A stretch of DNA of 64,000 nt from Gemmatimonadota bacterium (lineage in GTDB: Bacteria; Latescibacterota; UBA2968; GCA-2709665): assembly GCA_028874335.1 (NCBI GenBank), contig JAPPJY010000095.1, positions 21,464-85,463 on the forward strand. The letters are read 5' to 3'. Shown here piece after piece: positions 7,322 through 15,213 of the stretch; within the stretch, counting starts at the first letter, position 1, and every line of letters begins with the position of its first letter. The position numbers and the translations under genes are program-made. Under the pieces are notes generated by a model. The model did not search any database. It saw only the letters and a program-made list of their open reading frames with translations, and was not told the DNA's origin.

Positions 7322-9151
7322 TCACGACTTCCAGACGGGCAGTTGAACGTACGAGGCGCGCCCCGCGTCGTGGTAGACGGTATTCCGCGCGATGCGCCAG
7401 TCCCTGTCGTCGGGATCGCCCGTGTTCCGGTTGATGTCATAGTTGGGAAAGTTGCTGCTGCAGATGTCCAGGCGGATGCGATGTCCGGCCCGGAACAGGT
7501 TCGCGGACGGCTGCATGTCGATTTCGACGCGGTACACCGTTCCAGGTTCCATCGGACTCGGCCGCTCGAAGCTCTCCCGGTATCGCGCCCGCAGGATGCC
7601 CTCCGAAACCGGGAAGGCGTACCCGGTCGGATCGTCCCGGCTTGGTGGATACACGTCCAGCAGCTTGAGGAAGAAATCCGTATCCGGCGCGTCCGAGGAT
7701 ATCCAGAGGACCCCTCTGATGTTCCCGGCGATCGACAGGTCAGCGGTCAGTGGGTCGGTTTGAAAGACCAGCACGTCGGGCCGCGAGGCGATGGGCATGC
7801 CGGGGATGCCATGGCCGGGAAGGGTCTCGATCTCGATCTGATCCCGGGGCCCCATCCCCTTGAACCACCCTTCCTTCATCGGACCGTATGGGATGATACA
7901 CCGGCCGTTGCTGGATACCGTATTGCGCGGGTCGTAGGCGTAGGTCGCGGAGGCGTCTTCCTCCGACGGGGCATCGGGCGACAGGATACCGTTCTCATGA
8001 ATGTAGTATGGTGTCTCGCGCGAGCCTTCCGGCGGCCAGCCATCCACGCTGAACCACTTTCCGCCGTGTTGCAGGAGCCCGTCCCTGTCGCGGCTTCCGT
8101 CGTCGCCGCCCATGCGGAACATTCGCACCGCGCTGCCAACGTCCACTGTGACATCCTCCTTGAGCCATCGATTGAACCAATGGAGGTAGAGGTGGAGAAA
8201 GTCCTTATGGAAATGAAGGCCGCCCTCCGGACCGAAGTGCACGTCTCCGCAGGACGGTTCGCAGTTGCCGTGGGTCCACGGACCCACCAGCAGGTGCTGA
8301 TTCCCGCGTCCCATGCTCACCATCTTCCGGAAGCCGTCGATGATGGTGCGGGGATACCAATCGAACCAGCCCACCATCCAGAGGATGGGTATATCGGGAA
8401 ACGAATCGAAATATTCGTCCATGGCGAATCCCGGCTGCCGCCAGAATTCGGAATAGTCGTTGTTATCGAAATAGAGCTGGAAGACCGCGTCCTCGTACTG
8501 AGGCACCGCGGCCAGCGGCGTCTGACCGCGCCGCCAGGGGATCCGGGACGCCCACTCCAGGAAGTTCTGCCCGTCTGCGGACATGGTCTGGATGGCTTCG
8601 GCAATCGCCGGGTCCGCCTGCGCCTCGTGGCCCGTGGCCGACATCCGGACCGCCCAGTTCAGGAGGCCGAGATGCAGTGCGCCGCCCTCGCGCATGCTGT
8701 AATGATACGCGTTGATGGGCCCTTCGAATGGGATCATCGTCGCCAGGGACGGGGGGTTCTGCGTGGCCGCGTGGAATTGCACCCACGCGTCGTAGGAACA
8801 CCCGTACATTCCCACCTTCCCGTTGCACGACGGATGGTCGGCAATCCATTCGATGGTGTCGTACCCGTCTTCCGGGTCGTCCCTGAACGGGAAGAACACG
8901 CCCTCGGATCCATAGCGCCCCCGGCAGTCCTGTACGGCAGCCATATAACCATGCCGCGCGAAAAAGCTCGCCGCGGCCGAACCGCCGTTCTTGTTGTAAG
9001 GCGTCCTCTCCAGGATCGCCGGGAAGGTCCCGGTACGTCGATTCGCAACCTCACCCGGGAAGTAGAGGTCGGTGGCCAGGCGCACGCCGTCCCGCATCGG
9101 GACCATCACGTCCCTTGCCACAATAACGTCAGCCGTATGAGGCTCACCCAT
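7322..9151 (-). CDS. CocE/NonD family alpha/beta hydrolase (X-Pro dipeptidyl-peptidase S15 type)
   Basis: A 609-residue protein of the CocE/S15 architecture: alpha/beta-hydrolase core, helical lid, C-terminal jelly-roll. Visible landmarks are PMRDGVRLATDLYFP (N-terminal strand), YMAAVQDCRGRYGSEGVF, the nucleophile elbow MYGCSYDAW (Ser), the acid in WMVGWFDWYPR (Asp) and GPWTHG (His). The C-terminal part (GHRIRLDICSSNFPNYDINR) is the typical jelly-roll with the NTG sequence. Family members hydrolyse esters, amides or X-Pro peptides. Shine-Dalgarno AAGGTG before ATG 9151. No signal peptide. It lies between the propeller gene and the SGNH esterase in one operon, which suggests stepwise deacylation of a common substrate. 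Confidence 0.9.
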   Translation of the reverse strand: MGEPHTADVIVARDVMVPMRDGVRLATDLYFPGEVANRRTGTFPAILERTPYNKNGGSAAASFFARHGYMAAVQDCRGRYGSEGVFFPFRDDPEDGYDTIEWIADHPSCNGKVGMYGCSYDAWVQFHAATQNPPSLATMIPFEGPINAYHYSMREGGALHLGLLNWAVRMSATGHEAQADPAIAEAIQTMSADGQNFLEWASRIPWRRGQTPLAAVPQYEDAVFQLYFDNNDYSEFWRQPGFAMDEYFDSFPDIPILWMVGWFDWYPRTIIDGFRKMVSMGRGNQHLLVGPWTHGNCEPSCGDVHFGPEGGLHFHKDFLHLYLHWFNRWLKEDVTVDVGSAVRMFRMGGDDGSRDRDGLLQHGGKWFSVDGWPPEGSRETPYYIHENGILSPDAPSEEDASATYAYDPRNTVSSNGRCIIPYGPMKEGWFKGMGPRDQIEIETLPGHGIPGMPIASRPDVLVFQTDPLTADLSIAGNIRGVLWISSDAPDTDFFLKLLDVYPPSRDDPTGYAFPVSEGILRARYRESFERPSPMEPGTVYRVEIDMQPSANLFRAGHRIRLDICSSNFPNYDINRNTGDPDDRDWRIARNTVYHDAGRASYVQLPVWKS

Positions 9152-9384
9152 GGGAATTCACCTTGAGAAAAACCATTGGCCGGTGGGAGGCATCCCCGGA
9201 AGGCCGTGAGACGGAATACGTTAGAATAAAGGCGGGTAGACGGGAGACGTTAGAGGTTAGAAGAAATGCGGGGAGACGGGAGAGGGTAGACGGTAGAAGA
9301 AGCCCTTGCCAGGTAAGTTATCCCTAATTGCCTTCGGCGCGAGAGGAAATATCGCTGGGCAGGCAATCTCTCCCTTCTCTCGTC
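9152..9384. other. Repeat-filled spacer between propeller and CocE genes
   Basis: About 230 bases with no gene. Most is occupied by a dispersed hairpin element (9265-9398) whose second copy is at 31421-31552. The purine-rich left part repeats short GGGAGACG and GTTAGA units. Confidence 0.6.
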
Positions 9385-9398
9385 TTACGACTCTCTCC
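9265..9398. repeat. Dispersed hairpin repeat, family 1, copy A
   Basis: ATGCGGGGAGACGGGAG at the left, a central TTGCC..GTAA/TTAAT..TTGCCTTCGGC/CACGAGA core, and AATCTCTCCC..CTCGTCTTACGA at the right. The same order of blocks recurs at 31421-31552. Left and right ends are partly complementary, so each copy can fold into a long hairpin. It overlaps the 3' end of the reading frame above it. Confidence 0.65.
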
Positions 9399-11088
9399 TT
9401 GTCGGCATTTTGCCCTTCGCCTTTGCTTCTGGCTGACGGCATTGTCTGTTGGTCCCGCTTCTGCTCTTCGCCTCTGTTTTTTCTCTTCCTTCTTCCTTTT
9501 TCCTTCTTCCTTTCCTTCGCGTCTCCCCGCTATTCGGCATTTTGCCCTTCGCCTTTGCTTTTAGCTGACGGCTGACGGCTGATAGCTGCTTCTGAAACCG
9601 GTAGCCGTACAGCCGGGCCGCTCCATAGAGATGGAAGCGCAGCCTGAAGCGGTCCCGCCCGATGCCGGCAAGACCATTGTCACCCCAGGTGACGCGGCGC
9701 CGCAGCCCGTCGACGTCGATATCGTTGCAGTCCCCGCATCCATATCCGGGAATGGGCTCGCAGGAATCCGCGTCCAGCACCTCGACTTCGAGCCAGTTGC
9801 GGTTGCGCCGGACGTCGCCTACGTTGACCGTCAGTTCGGTCGACCTGTCGGTCAGCGCCAGCGGGGAGGTGGTCGCGTGTCCCGGCGTTTCCCGGTCCGA
9901 CGTCTCCAGACAGGTAAAGCCGTCTTCGCGAAGCGTGGCCAGGCCCATCCGCGCCATGCGCGCGCTCCCGCTCCCCATCTCATGGATGAACTCGGGGACC
10001 TCGTTTTCCGGCGGCCAGCTCGTGAACTCTTCGCCCGCCCCGCCGTAGAACAGGTAGATGGTCCCGTCCTTGACAGCCGGCTTATCCGTAATAATGAGCA
10101 ACCCTCCGTCCCACTCGCCGTGAGCGCCGCGGGCGATGACCTTCTGGTGGGGTTTGACGCGATCGAAACTGAGCCCGTCGCCGCTCACCGCCAGCCGGAT
10201 GTCGGCCGAATACATCCCGTAGCGGCCGTAACCGTTCGGCACGTACCAGCCGTACTCGTAGCAGATGATCCAGGCGCCGCCGTACGGCGACATCATGATG
10301 TGATGGTCTTCGTACTCGAGCCCGTCGGCGGGGGAGAGCAGGGGGTTCTCGTCAGCCCTCCGGAAGTTTTCGACGTCCGGGCCGTACGCCAGAATCTTGG
10401 CGCGCCCGAGGCCGCGGTACCGATCGGCGCGGCGCTTGATATCGGGCTTGTCGAACGGCACCATCTCCTGGAAGACGGTCTTGTACCGGCGCGAGGGATC
10501 CGGGTCCTGGTCGTCGCGGACGAGGACGCCGATGTCGGGCGGTCCGCGAAACCATTCCGGCAGGTCGATGTTAGGGCCCTCGGTCCAGTGGACCCCGTCG
10601 GGCGAGTAGTTGGCCCGGGCGCCCTTTCCGGCATAGACCTTCTGTCCGCCGAAGCTGCGCTTGATCCCCTTGAAACGCCTGTTCGGGTCCGGCTCGGTAT
10701 CGTCCTTGATGATCGGACCGCGTCCGTCCAGGACGATGTTGTTCTTCCTGCTCCCGTTGTATTCGTACAGGCCCAGTTCGGGTTTGTGCCAGTTGATCCC
10801 GTCCTCGCTGACGGCGTACCCCATCGCCCACCACCTCGACGTCGCGATGTCCGATCCGGCGTACCAGGCCTTGAACAGCCCGTCTTCGTCGTCGTAGATG
10901 ACCGTGGGCGAGGACCACGGCGCGCAGTGGGTGGAATCCCACTCGTGCGAGTCGCCCACGGGCAGTACGGGATTCAGCGGGTGTTTTTCCGCTTCGCACA
11001 CGGTTTGCGTGACATGATGAACCGACTCGATCCCGTCCATCAGAAGGAACCCATCCGCGCTGCCGGGGTTCGTGTTCAGCCGATCCAT
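9385..11088 (-). CDS. Five-bladed beta-propeller glycosidase-like protein with repeat-derived C-terminal tail
   Basis: About 567 residues as read. Residues 1 to about 498 form a GH32/GH43-type propeller: KAWYAGSD, MGYAVSEDGINWHKPELG, NYSPDGVHWTEGP, SPYGGAWIICYEYG and IYLFYGGAGEEF mark blades with Asp/Trp turns. The family covers inverting and retaining glycosidases acting on fructans, arabinans and other glycans; the exact activity cannot be told. ATG 11088 has GGGAGGAAAC directly upstream, so the earlier in-frame start at 11124 is rejected. The natural fold seems to end at ARLYGYRFQ (about 9597). The last 70 residues are low-complexity, basic and coded by intergenic repeats, suggesting loss of the original stop. 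No signal peptide. Confidence 0.8.
   Translation of the reverse strand: MDRLNTNPGSADGFLLMDGIESVHHVTQTVCEAEKHPLNPVLPVGDSHEWDSTHCAPWSSPTVIYDDEDGLFKAWYAGSDIATSRWWAMGYAVSEDGINWHKPELGLYEYNGSRKNNIVLDGRGPIIKDDTEPDPNRRFKGIKRSFGGQKVYAGKGARANYSPDGVHWTEGPNIDLPEWFRGPPDIGVLVRDDQDPDPSRRYKTVFQEMVPFDKPDIKRRADRYRGLGRAKILAYGPDVENFRRADENPLLSPADGLEYEDHHIMMSPYGGAWIICYEYGWYVPNGYGRYGMYSADIRLAVSGDGLSFDRVKPHQKVIARGAHGEWDGGLLIITDKPAVKDGTIYLFYGGAGEEFTSWPPENEVPEFIHEMGSGSARMARMGLATLREDGFTCLETSDRETPGHATTSPLALTDRSTELTVNVGDVRRNRNWLEVEVLDADSCEPIPGYGCGDCNDIDVDGLRRRVTWGDNGLAGIGRDRFRLRFHLYGAARLYGYRFQKQLSAVSRQLKAKAKGKMPNSGETRRKGRRKKEEGREKTEAKSRSGTNRQCRQPEAKAKGKMPTRRES
9401..9597. repeat. Internal direct repeats and QLSAVS-type repeat inside the 3' end of the propeller gene
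   Basis: A roughly 40-base block starting TCGGCATTTTGCCCTTCGCC occurs at about 9402-9440 and again at about 9533-9572. Between them is a pyrimidine-rich TTCCTTCTTCC run. GCTGACGGCTGATAGCTG (9566-9590) belongs to a 7-bp-phase repeat that reads QLSAVS when translated; related copies are at 43479-43500 and 55535-55567. This looks like intergenic repeat DNA now read as protein. Confidence 0.65.
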
Positions 11089-11113
11089 GTTTCCTCCCGT
11101 TTCGCGGTTTCCG

Positions 11114-12181
11114 TCACTCCCCATACGCCATTTCCGTGGACCGTTCCTTTTCCAGCGGATACCGGTGGACGCGCAGCTTCCTGTCCCGCGACGTCATGAA
11201 GATCCCGTGGGTCGTGAACCAGCCTCCGATATTGGTTTCGGGGCTTTGCAGAATCCTGCCCGGCGCGTGCACGTCGAACGAAAAATCCGTCAGTTCGCTT
11301 ACGGTGCGCATTTCTTCGAACACGTCCCGGTGGCAGGCCAGGTACTGGACCCGGTTCTGGGAGTTGTAGAACGAGGCACTCGCCCACCAGTCCGGATCGG
11401 CCTTTCGAGACGGGCGCTGGAGGTCCGGGTCCTGCCAGTGGTTGGTCTCGAGAACCATTCCGTTTTCCGGTTCCCGAAGGGCGATGTTCGCCGATTCCAG
11501 TTCGAACCCAACCATGTCGCCGGACGCGTCCACGGCCACGCCCGTGAGGCCCTTGATCCCCGAAATCCGGTACTGCCGGAGGAAATGCCTGACGTCGCCG
11601 CAGTCAGAGCAATATTGCGCGAGAAGATGCGTGGTGAAATAGAGATTGACGTGTTCGGGGTTGGCGCCCGGATTGAATTTCCGGTGACCCGACGCGCAGC
11701 CCACCAGCAGCCCCGCGTCGTTGATCGCCGTGCCGACGGTGACGCCGAACCGCTCTCCGATGCCGATCAGACCGTGCGGCCTGCCGTCCGGCAGTCCTAT
11801 CAGAATCTTGTCCTTTACGAAATCCTCGACCCTGCCGATCGAACTCGTATCGTAGGTTCGCAACATCGCCGGACCGTCGTCCTCCAGCATGATCCCGAGC
11901 GCCGAACATCCGTCCAGGTCGGCAGCGGTGAAGTAGACGTGCAGGAGATACGTATGGTCGAAATCTTCGATCCCCGCGGCTTCGCCGTAGGCCTCCATCT
12001 GGGTCACCAGTTCCGGGAATTCCCGCCGCATGAAAGCCATGTTTTCGCGGAAATAGCTATCCTCGAAGTCCTGGGACTGCTTTAGCCTCTTCTCCAGCTC
12101 ACGGCGGGCGTATTCGGGATCGAGCGCGCCCTGTGCCCGCCCCGCTTCAGCAGGACCTCCCGCAAAGATGTACTTTTTCAC
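11114..12181 (-). CDS. C45 / acyltransferase-like Ntn hydrolase (paralog 2)
   Basis: A 355-residue paralog of the 5108-6172 protein, collinear over its whole length. The probable nucleophile is again residue 92, here preceded by Gly (DLDGCSALGI), the form expected for self-cleavage in this superfamily. Shared blocks include FRENMAFMRREFPEL, INDAGLLVGCASGHRKF and MVLETNHWQDP. The two paralogs flank an esterase, a CocE hydrolase and a propeller in the same operon, so they may handle related amides. Start is GTG at 12181 with GAAAGG upstream. No signal peptide. It is first in the operon; the promoter must lie in 12182-12287, where I see no clear -35/-10. Confidence 0.82.
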   Translation of the reverse strand: MKKYIFAGGPAEAGRAQGALDPEYARRELEKRLKQSQDFEDSYFRENMAFMRREFPELVTQMEAYGEAAGIEDFDHTYLLHVYFTAADLDGCSALGIMLEDDGPAMLRTYDTSSIGRVEDFVKDKILIGLPDGRPHGLIGIGERFGVTVGTAINDAGLLVGCASGHRKFNPGANPEHVNLYFTTHLLAQYCSDCGDVRHFLRQYRISGIKGLTGVAVDASGDMVGFELESANIALREPENGMVLETNHWQDPDLQRPSRKADPDWWASASFYNSQNRVQYLACHRDVFEEMRTVSELTDFSFDVHAPGRILQSPETNIGGWFTTHGIFMTSRDRKLRVHRYPLEKERSTEMAYGE

Positions 12182-12253
12182 AACAGCGGCCTTTCAACGA
12201 GTGCTCCGAGTCAATTCCGACCGGATTCTTCCCTGACAGATCCTTTCATTGTT

Positions 12254-12270
12254 GCTACATTGTAGCTACA
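12254..12270 (+). promoter_or_regulatory. Overlapping inverted repeats upstream of the orphan antitoxin
   Basis: GCTACA-T-TGTAGC (12254-12266) overlaps the perfect palindrome TGTAGCTACA (12261-12270). RelB/DinJ-type ribbon-helix-helix proteins bind such repeats to repress their own operon. It lies 18 bases before the start codon. Confidence 0.55.
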
Positions 12271-12287
12271 AAGTGGAGGCTATTAAA

Positions 12288-12554
12288 ATGGGTAACGATA
12301 GTGTGGTCCGCGCGCGAATCGACAGTGATACCAAGGCACGGGCGACCGAGGCGCTTGAAGTCATGGGCCTTTCCGTTTCCGATGCGATCCGTCTGCTGTT
12401 GTTGCGGATAGCCGAAGAGAAACGGCTGCCATTCGCTGTGAAAGTCCCCAATTCCACGACTGTCGAGGCGATGAAGGAACTGGAAGAGGGAAAGGGCAAA
12501 CGATTCCGTAATTCCCGGGAGCTACTCAGGGATCTCAGACTTCTGGATGACTGA
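12288..12554 (+). CDS. RelB/DinJ-type antitoxin without an intact toxin
   Basis: An 88-residue protein: SVVRARIDSDTKARATEALE and VMGLSVSDAIRLLLLRIAEE form the ribbon-helix-helix region of RelB/DinJ antitoxins, followed by LPFAVKVPNS and a charged toxin-binding tail. ATG 12288 is chosen because GGAGG lies nine bases upstream; earlier in-frame starts lie inside the operator. Antitoxins of this type are normally followed by a YafQ/RelE-type mRNA interferase. Here only a short stretch reading LTPVR follows at 12551, then stop codons, and the next gene is on the other strand. So the antitoxin appears orphaned. Confidence 0.85.
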   Translation: MGNDSVVRARIDSDTKARATEALEVMGLSVSDAIRLLLLRIAEEKRLPFAVKVPNSTTVEAMKELEEGKGKRFRNSRELLRDLRLLDD

Positions 12555-12620
12555 CTCCGGTTCGCGCGCTGCGCCACACCTGGTGGCAGCTGAACAATCG
12601 GCACGTCTTAAGACACGAAA

Positions 12621-12643
12621 AGGGCGATCACAAGGATCGCCCT
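12621..12643. terminator. Hairpin downstream of the orphan antitoxin
   Basis: AGGGCGATC-ACAAG-GATCGCCCT, a perfect nine-base stem with a five-base loop. There is a short A-run before it and only a weak T-stretch after it. It probably ends the antitoxin transcript or the converging hepT transcript, or both. Confidence 0.55.
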
Positions 12644-12790
12644 AACCGTTTCAATACCTTGTTGAATGGTTGTCTTCGTTGAATTGATCGAAATTGGTCT
12701 GACAGATAGTCTATTGTGTCCAGCTATTCTATCATACTACAGTGGAATCTCAATCGGAGACTTCCAATCTTAATTTGCCATTTACTTCGA

Positions 12791-13165
12791 TCAGCTTTCT
12801 GTTCCTTCGGATGTCCCCTGTTGCGAAGACGGGATTAAAGGCTCCAGTTGGACGATTAACTCGGGAATTTGATCGACAGTCAATGCCCACATACGCGATT
12901 GAATGATCTCGCCATATTCGTGCGCCAGAACGTTGCGCATCCCCACAATCCTCCGCCACGGAATCTCAGGGTGTGCCTTCTTGAATGGATCGGATACGCG
13001 TCTTGCCGCCTCGCCGAGGATTTCCACTTGCCGTTCTACCGCTGCCTGAACCATTCGATTCTGAAGAAACTGCTCGGATGTCAGATCTTTGACAAACTCC
13101 CTGACAGAAACGGCCGCTTCCAGCATATCCCAGAGGTAGGCGGCATCCCGGCTTTCAGGCCGCAT
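12791..13165 (-). CDS. hepT: HepT-type HEPN ribonuclease toxin (DUF86)
   Basis: A 124-residue all-helical HEPN protein. The catalytic motif R-x4-H-x-Y is present as RNVLAHEY near residue 77, preceded by the conserved HPEIPWRRIVGM. HepT proteins are ribonucleases; the partner MntA blocks them by adding AMP to the Tyr of this motif. The start ATG lies inside the mntA end (overlap 13155-13165), so the two are translationally coupled with mntA first. Length is slightly over the family norm because of a polar, Ser/Gln-rich C-terminal tail. Looks intact. Confidence 0.92.
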   Translation of the reverse strand: MRPESRDAAYLWDMLEAAVSVREFVKDLTSEQFLQNRMVQAAVERQVEILGEAARRVSDPFKKAHPEIPWRRIVGMRNVLAHEYGEIIQSRMWALTVDQIPELIVQLEPLIPSSQQGTSEGTES

Positions 13166-13460
13166 AAATCACCTCTTTGGTGCTCAGAATGCCCTTCCGA
13201 CGGAAAGGATTTCGGAGCCCCTGCTCTTCTATGAGGTCAACAGGCCGTTCGAGAATTTCCGTAATTTCCTCCTGCATCTGCACAAGGTCGAGTAAACTGT
13301 GTTCGGCGCCCGGGGTGAACGTAACCAGAAGGTCAACGTCGCTGTCCATTGCAAAGTCATCGCGAAGGACAGAGCCAAACGCAGCCAATTCAGTAATTCT
13401 CCAGCGACAACAGAAATCCTCGATCCGGGCTTGCGGCAAATCTATCCGGAGCGGCGCCAT
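13155..13460 (-). CDS. mntA: MntA-type minimal nucleotidyltransferase antitoxin
   Basis: A 101-residue minimal nucleotidyltransferase. The active-site signature GS-x10-D-x-D is clear: FGSVLRDDFAMDSDVDLLV, with a further Asp in RPVDLIEEQG. MntA AMPylates HepT and so neutralises it. The AT-rich, palindromic sequence at 13508-13520 lies upstream and may be the promoter or operator. All catalytic residues appear present, so the module should be functional. Confidence 0.92.
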   Translation of the reverse strand: MAPLRIDLPQARIEDFCCRWRITELAAFGSVLRDDFAMDSDVDLLVTFTPGAEHSLLDLVQMQEEITEILERPVDLIEEQGLRNPFRRKGILSTKEVIYAA

Positions 13461-13507
13461 ACCTACCCCAATTGGCAGCTATTTGTGAGCGATCTTTTCG
13501 GAAGAAC

Positions 13508-13520
13508 GTATATAATATAC
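13508..13520 (-). promoter_or_regulatory. AT-rich palindrome upstream of mntA-hepT
   Basis: GTATAT-A-ATATAC, 48 bases before the mntA start, in an otherwise GC-rich region. It could be the -10 area and operator of the mntA-hepT operon; I cannot assign a convincing -35. Confidence 0.35.
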
Positions 13521-13565
13521 GCACAAGTGTGTTGTATCGCTACTCGGTAGATGCGCCGCTGGTGT

Positions 13566-14063
13566 TCACAAATACGCGTAATAGATGACCTCTTTGCGCT
13601 CGATGTTGAAGCCCGCCTTCTCATAGGCCCGCCGGGCGCCGGCCTGCGCGTCGTTCAGGCCCGTTCTTACCTGGGCGTATTTCAGCCCCGCCTTCCGGAA
13701 CCGGTCCATGACGAAGTTGTACATCATGGTCCCGATTCCCTGCCCCTGCAACCCGGCCTCGACGGCGTTCAGGCCGACGATTCCAATCCCTTTCTTCATA
13801 TCCAGCAGATAGGTGATGAACGCCGCGACCTCGCCGGTTTCGCGTGACTCGACGACGAACGCCCATTCCGGGTGTTCCGCCAGGTGGCGCCCGACGCTGG
13901 CCTTGATGTTCTCCGGCCAGTTCGCATAGAGGGCGCCGAAGAGCTCCTCGCCCCAGTTCTCTTCGTGCAGCCCGAAAATCGGCTCCCACGCCTGGCGGAC
14001 GATCTCGCCTATCCGGTCCAGGTCGGCTTCGGTCGCGGGGCGAATTCGGTATCGGTCGTCCAT
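13566..14063 (-). CDS. GNAT family N-acetyltransferase
   Basis: A 165-residue GNAT protein: YRIRPATEADLDRIGEIVR opens the fold, and the acetyl-CoA-binding motif A appears as VEAGLQGQGIGTMMYNFVM with the Q-x-x-G-x-G/A core. The end (RRAYEKAGF) is the typical motif B helix. It would acetylate an amine of an unknown acceptor. ATG 14063 has GAGG five bases upstream, better than the earlier start at 14075. It is the last gene of the 18448-13566 run, 27 bases after the dehydrogenase. Confidence 0.9.
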   Translation of the reverse strand: MDDRYRIRPATEADLDRIGEIVRQAWEPIFGLHEENWGEELFGALYANWPENIKASVGRHLAEHPEWAFVVESRETGEVAAFITYLLDMKKGIGIVGLNAVEAGLQGQGIGTMMYNFVMDRFRKAGLKYAQVRTGLNDAQAGARRAYEKAGFNIERKEVIYYAYL

Positions 14064-14090
14064 ATTTCCTCGCATCGAGATAGCGTCGGA

Positions 14091-15170
14091 CTACAGAGTA
14101 TCCGGGAAACGTACGCCCAATCGCTTTGCCCACTCCTCCAGTTCCTGGCGCACATCCGGTTCCAGCGGCACGCCGTGAATCTCGCATTCCCGCCGGGTCC
14201 GCTCCATTCTCTCGCCGGGCAGCCGGATCTCATCGGACTCGCCGTCCAGGGGACTGCCCTTGAGGTCCGCGACAAAATCCGCCATCCGCGCTTCGAAATC
14301 GGCCACGGGCATAAACGCCGCGACGTCAATTGCGATGCAGCAATGGCTGACCGCGTGGGTCTTGTCCGTGCGGTCCGCCTGGTCGCGTGGCGTGATGTCG
14401 CTCAGGAAAGCGGCCCCGCCCAGCACCCCCGTCAACGCCTCAACGAGAATGGCCAAACCTGCGCCCTTATGGCCGCCGATCGGCATCGTGGTCCCGCCGC
14501 CGATGACGGCCCGTGGGTCGTCGGTGGGCCTGCCGTCCCGGTCGAAGCCCCGAATATCCCGGGGAATCCGCTTACCTTCCCGGATCCACTGCCGCATCCG
14601 GCCCCCCGAGGCGGTCATGCACGCGTCGAACAGGATGGGGAAGCCGCCGGCTGTCGGAATGCCAAACCCCATCGGCGTGTTGCCGATCACAGAGCCGCGG
14701 GCGCCGGGATATCCCATGGATCCCTTGGTGTTCGAAAACGCCATGCCGATCATGCCCGCGTTGGCCGCTTCCAGGCAATACGGTACGGCGGCGAGAAAGT
14801 GGTTGTTGCGTACGATCAGCGCGACGCCGATGCCACCCTCCCGGGCCTTGGCGATCGCAAGCCGCATCCCCTTCATGCAGCCGACGATCCCCACGCCGTG
14901 GTCGCCTTCGATAACCGCGGTCATGCCCCGGTCGCTCAGAACAGGCTGGTCCGGGTTGGCCCGGATCGTCCCATCGTCCAATCCCCGAAGATTGAAATGA
15001 ACGAGCCGGAGCCCGTGGGTCGTATTACCGCGGGTCTCCTGGCAGAGGGTCGCCCCGGCGATCGTTTGCGCGTCGTCGCCGGGCACGCCGGCGGCCAGAT
15101 ACAGGTCGCGTACGAATGTTTCCAGGACGTCCGCCGCCACACGGGTCGAGGCCTGGCCGGGTCCGTTCAT
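14091..15170 (-). CDS. Malate/L-lactate/ureidoglycolate dehydrogenase family (Ldh) oxidoreductase
   Basis: A 359-residue NAD(P)-dependent oxidoreductase of the type II malate/L-lactate (LDH2) fold. Landmarks are ETRGNTTHGLRLV with the probable catalytic His, GDHGVGIVGCMKGMRLAI, VRNNHFLAAVPYCLEA, GSVIGNTPMGFGIPT and GGHKGAGLAILVEALTG. The family reduces or oxidises 2-hydroxy acids, including sugar-derived and ureide-derived ones. ATG 15170 has GGAGG eight bases upstream, so the 13-residue longer start at 15209 is rejected. It sits 43 bases after the sialidase-like gene, suggesting that it handles an acid released from that substrate. Confidence 0.9.
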   Translation of the reverse strand: MNGPGQASTRVAADVLETFVRDLYLAAGVPGDDAQTIAGATLCQETRGNTTHGLRLVHFNLRGLDDGTIRANPDQPVLSDRGMTAVIEGDHGVGIVGCMKGMRLAIAKAREGGIGVALIVRNNHFLAAVPYCLEAANAGMIGMAFSNTKGSMGYPGARGSVIGNTPMGFGIPTAGGFPILFDACMTASGGRMRQWIREGKRIPRDIRGFDRDGRPTDDPRAVIGGGTTMPIGGHKGAGLAILVEALTGVLGGAAFLSDITPRDQADRTDKTHAVSHCCIAIDVAAFMPVADFEARMADFVADLKGSPLDGESDEIRLPGERMERTRRECEIHGVPLEPDVRQELEEWAKRLGVRFPDTL

Positions 15171-15213
15171 GTTCACAGCCTCCAATATCCGGTTGTCGCC
15201 GGCGTGCAACCCT

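Noticed and set aside
7229..9166. Long plus-strand frame opposite the CocE hydrolase
   Set aside because: Shadow frame from high GC. Its protein is Arg/Pro/Val/His-rich with no family signature, while the minus strand codes a full CocE enzyme with a ribosome-binding site.
9631..11199. Long plus-strand frame opposite the propeller
   Set aside because: Same cause: antisense to a clear propeller, no Shine-Dalgarno, no domain.
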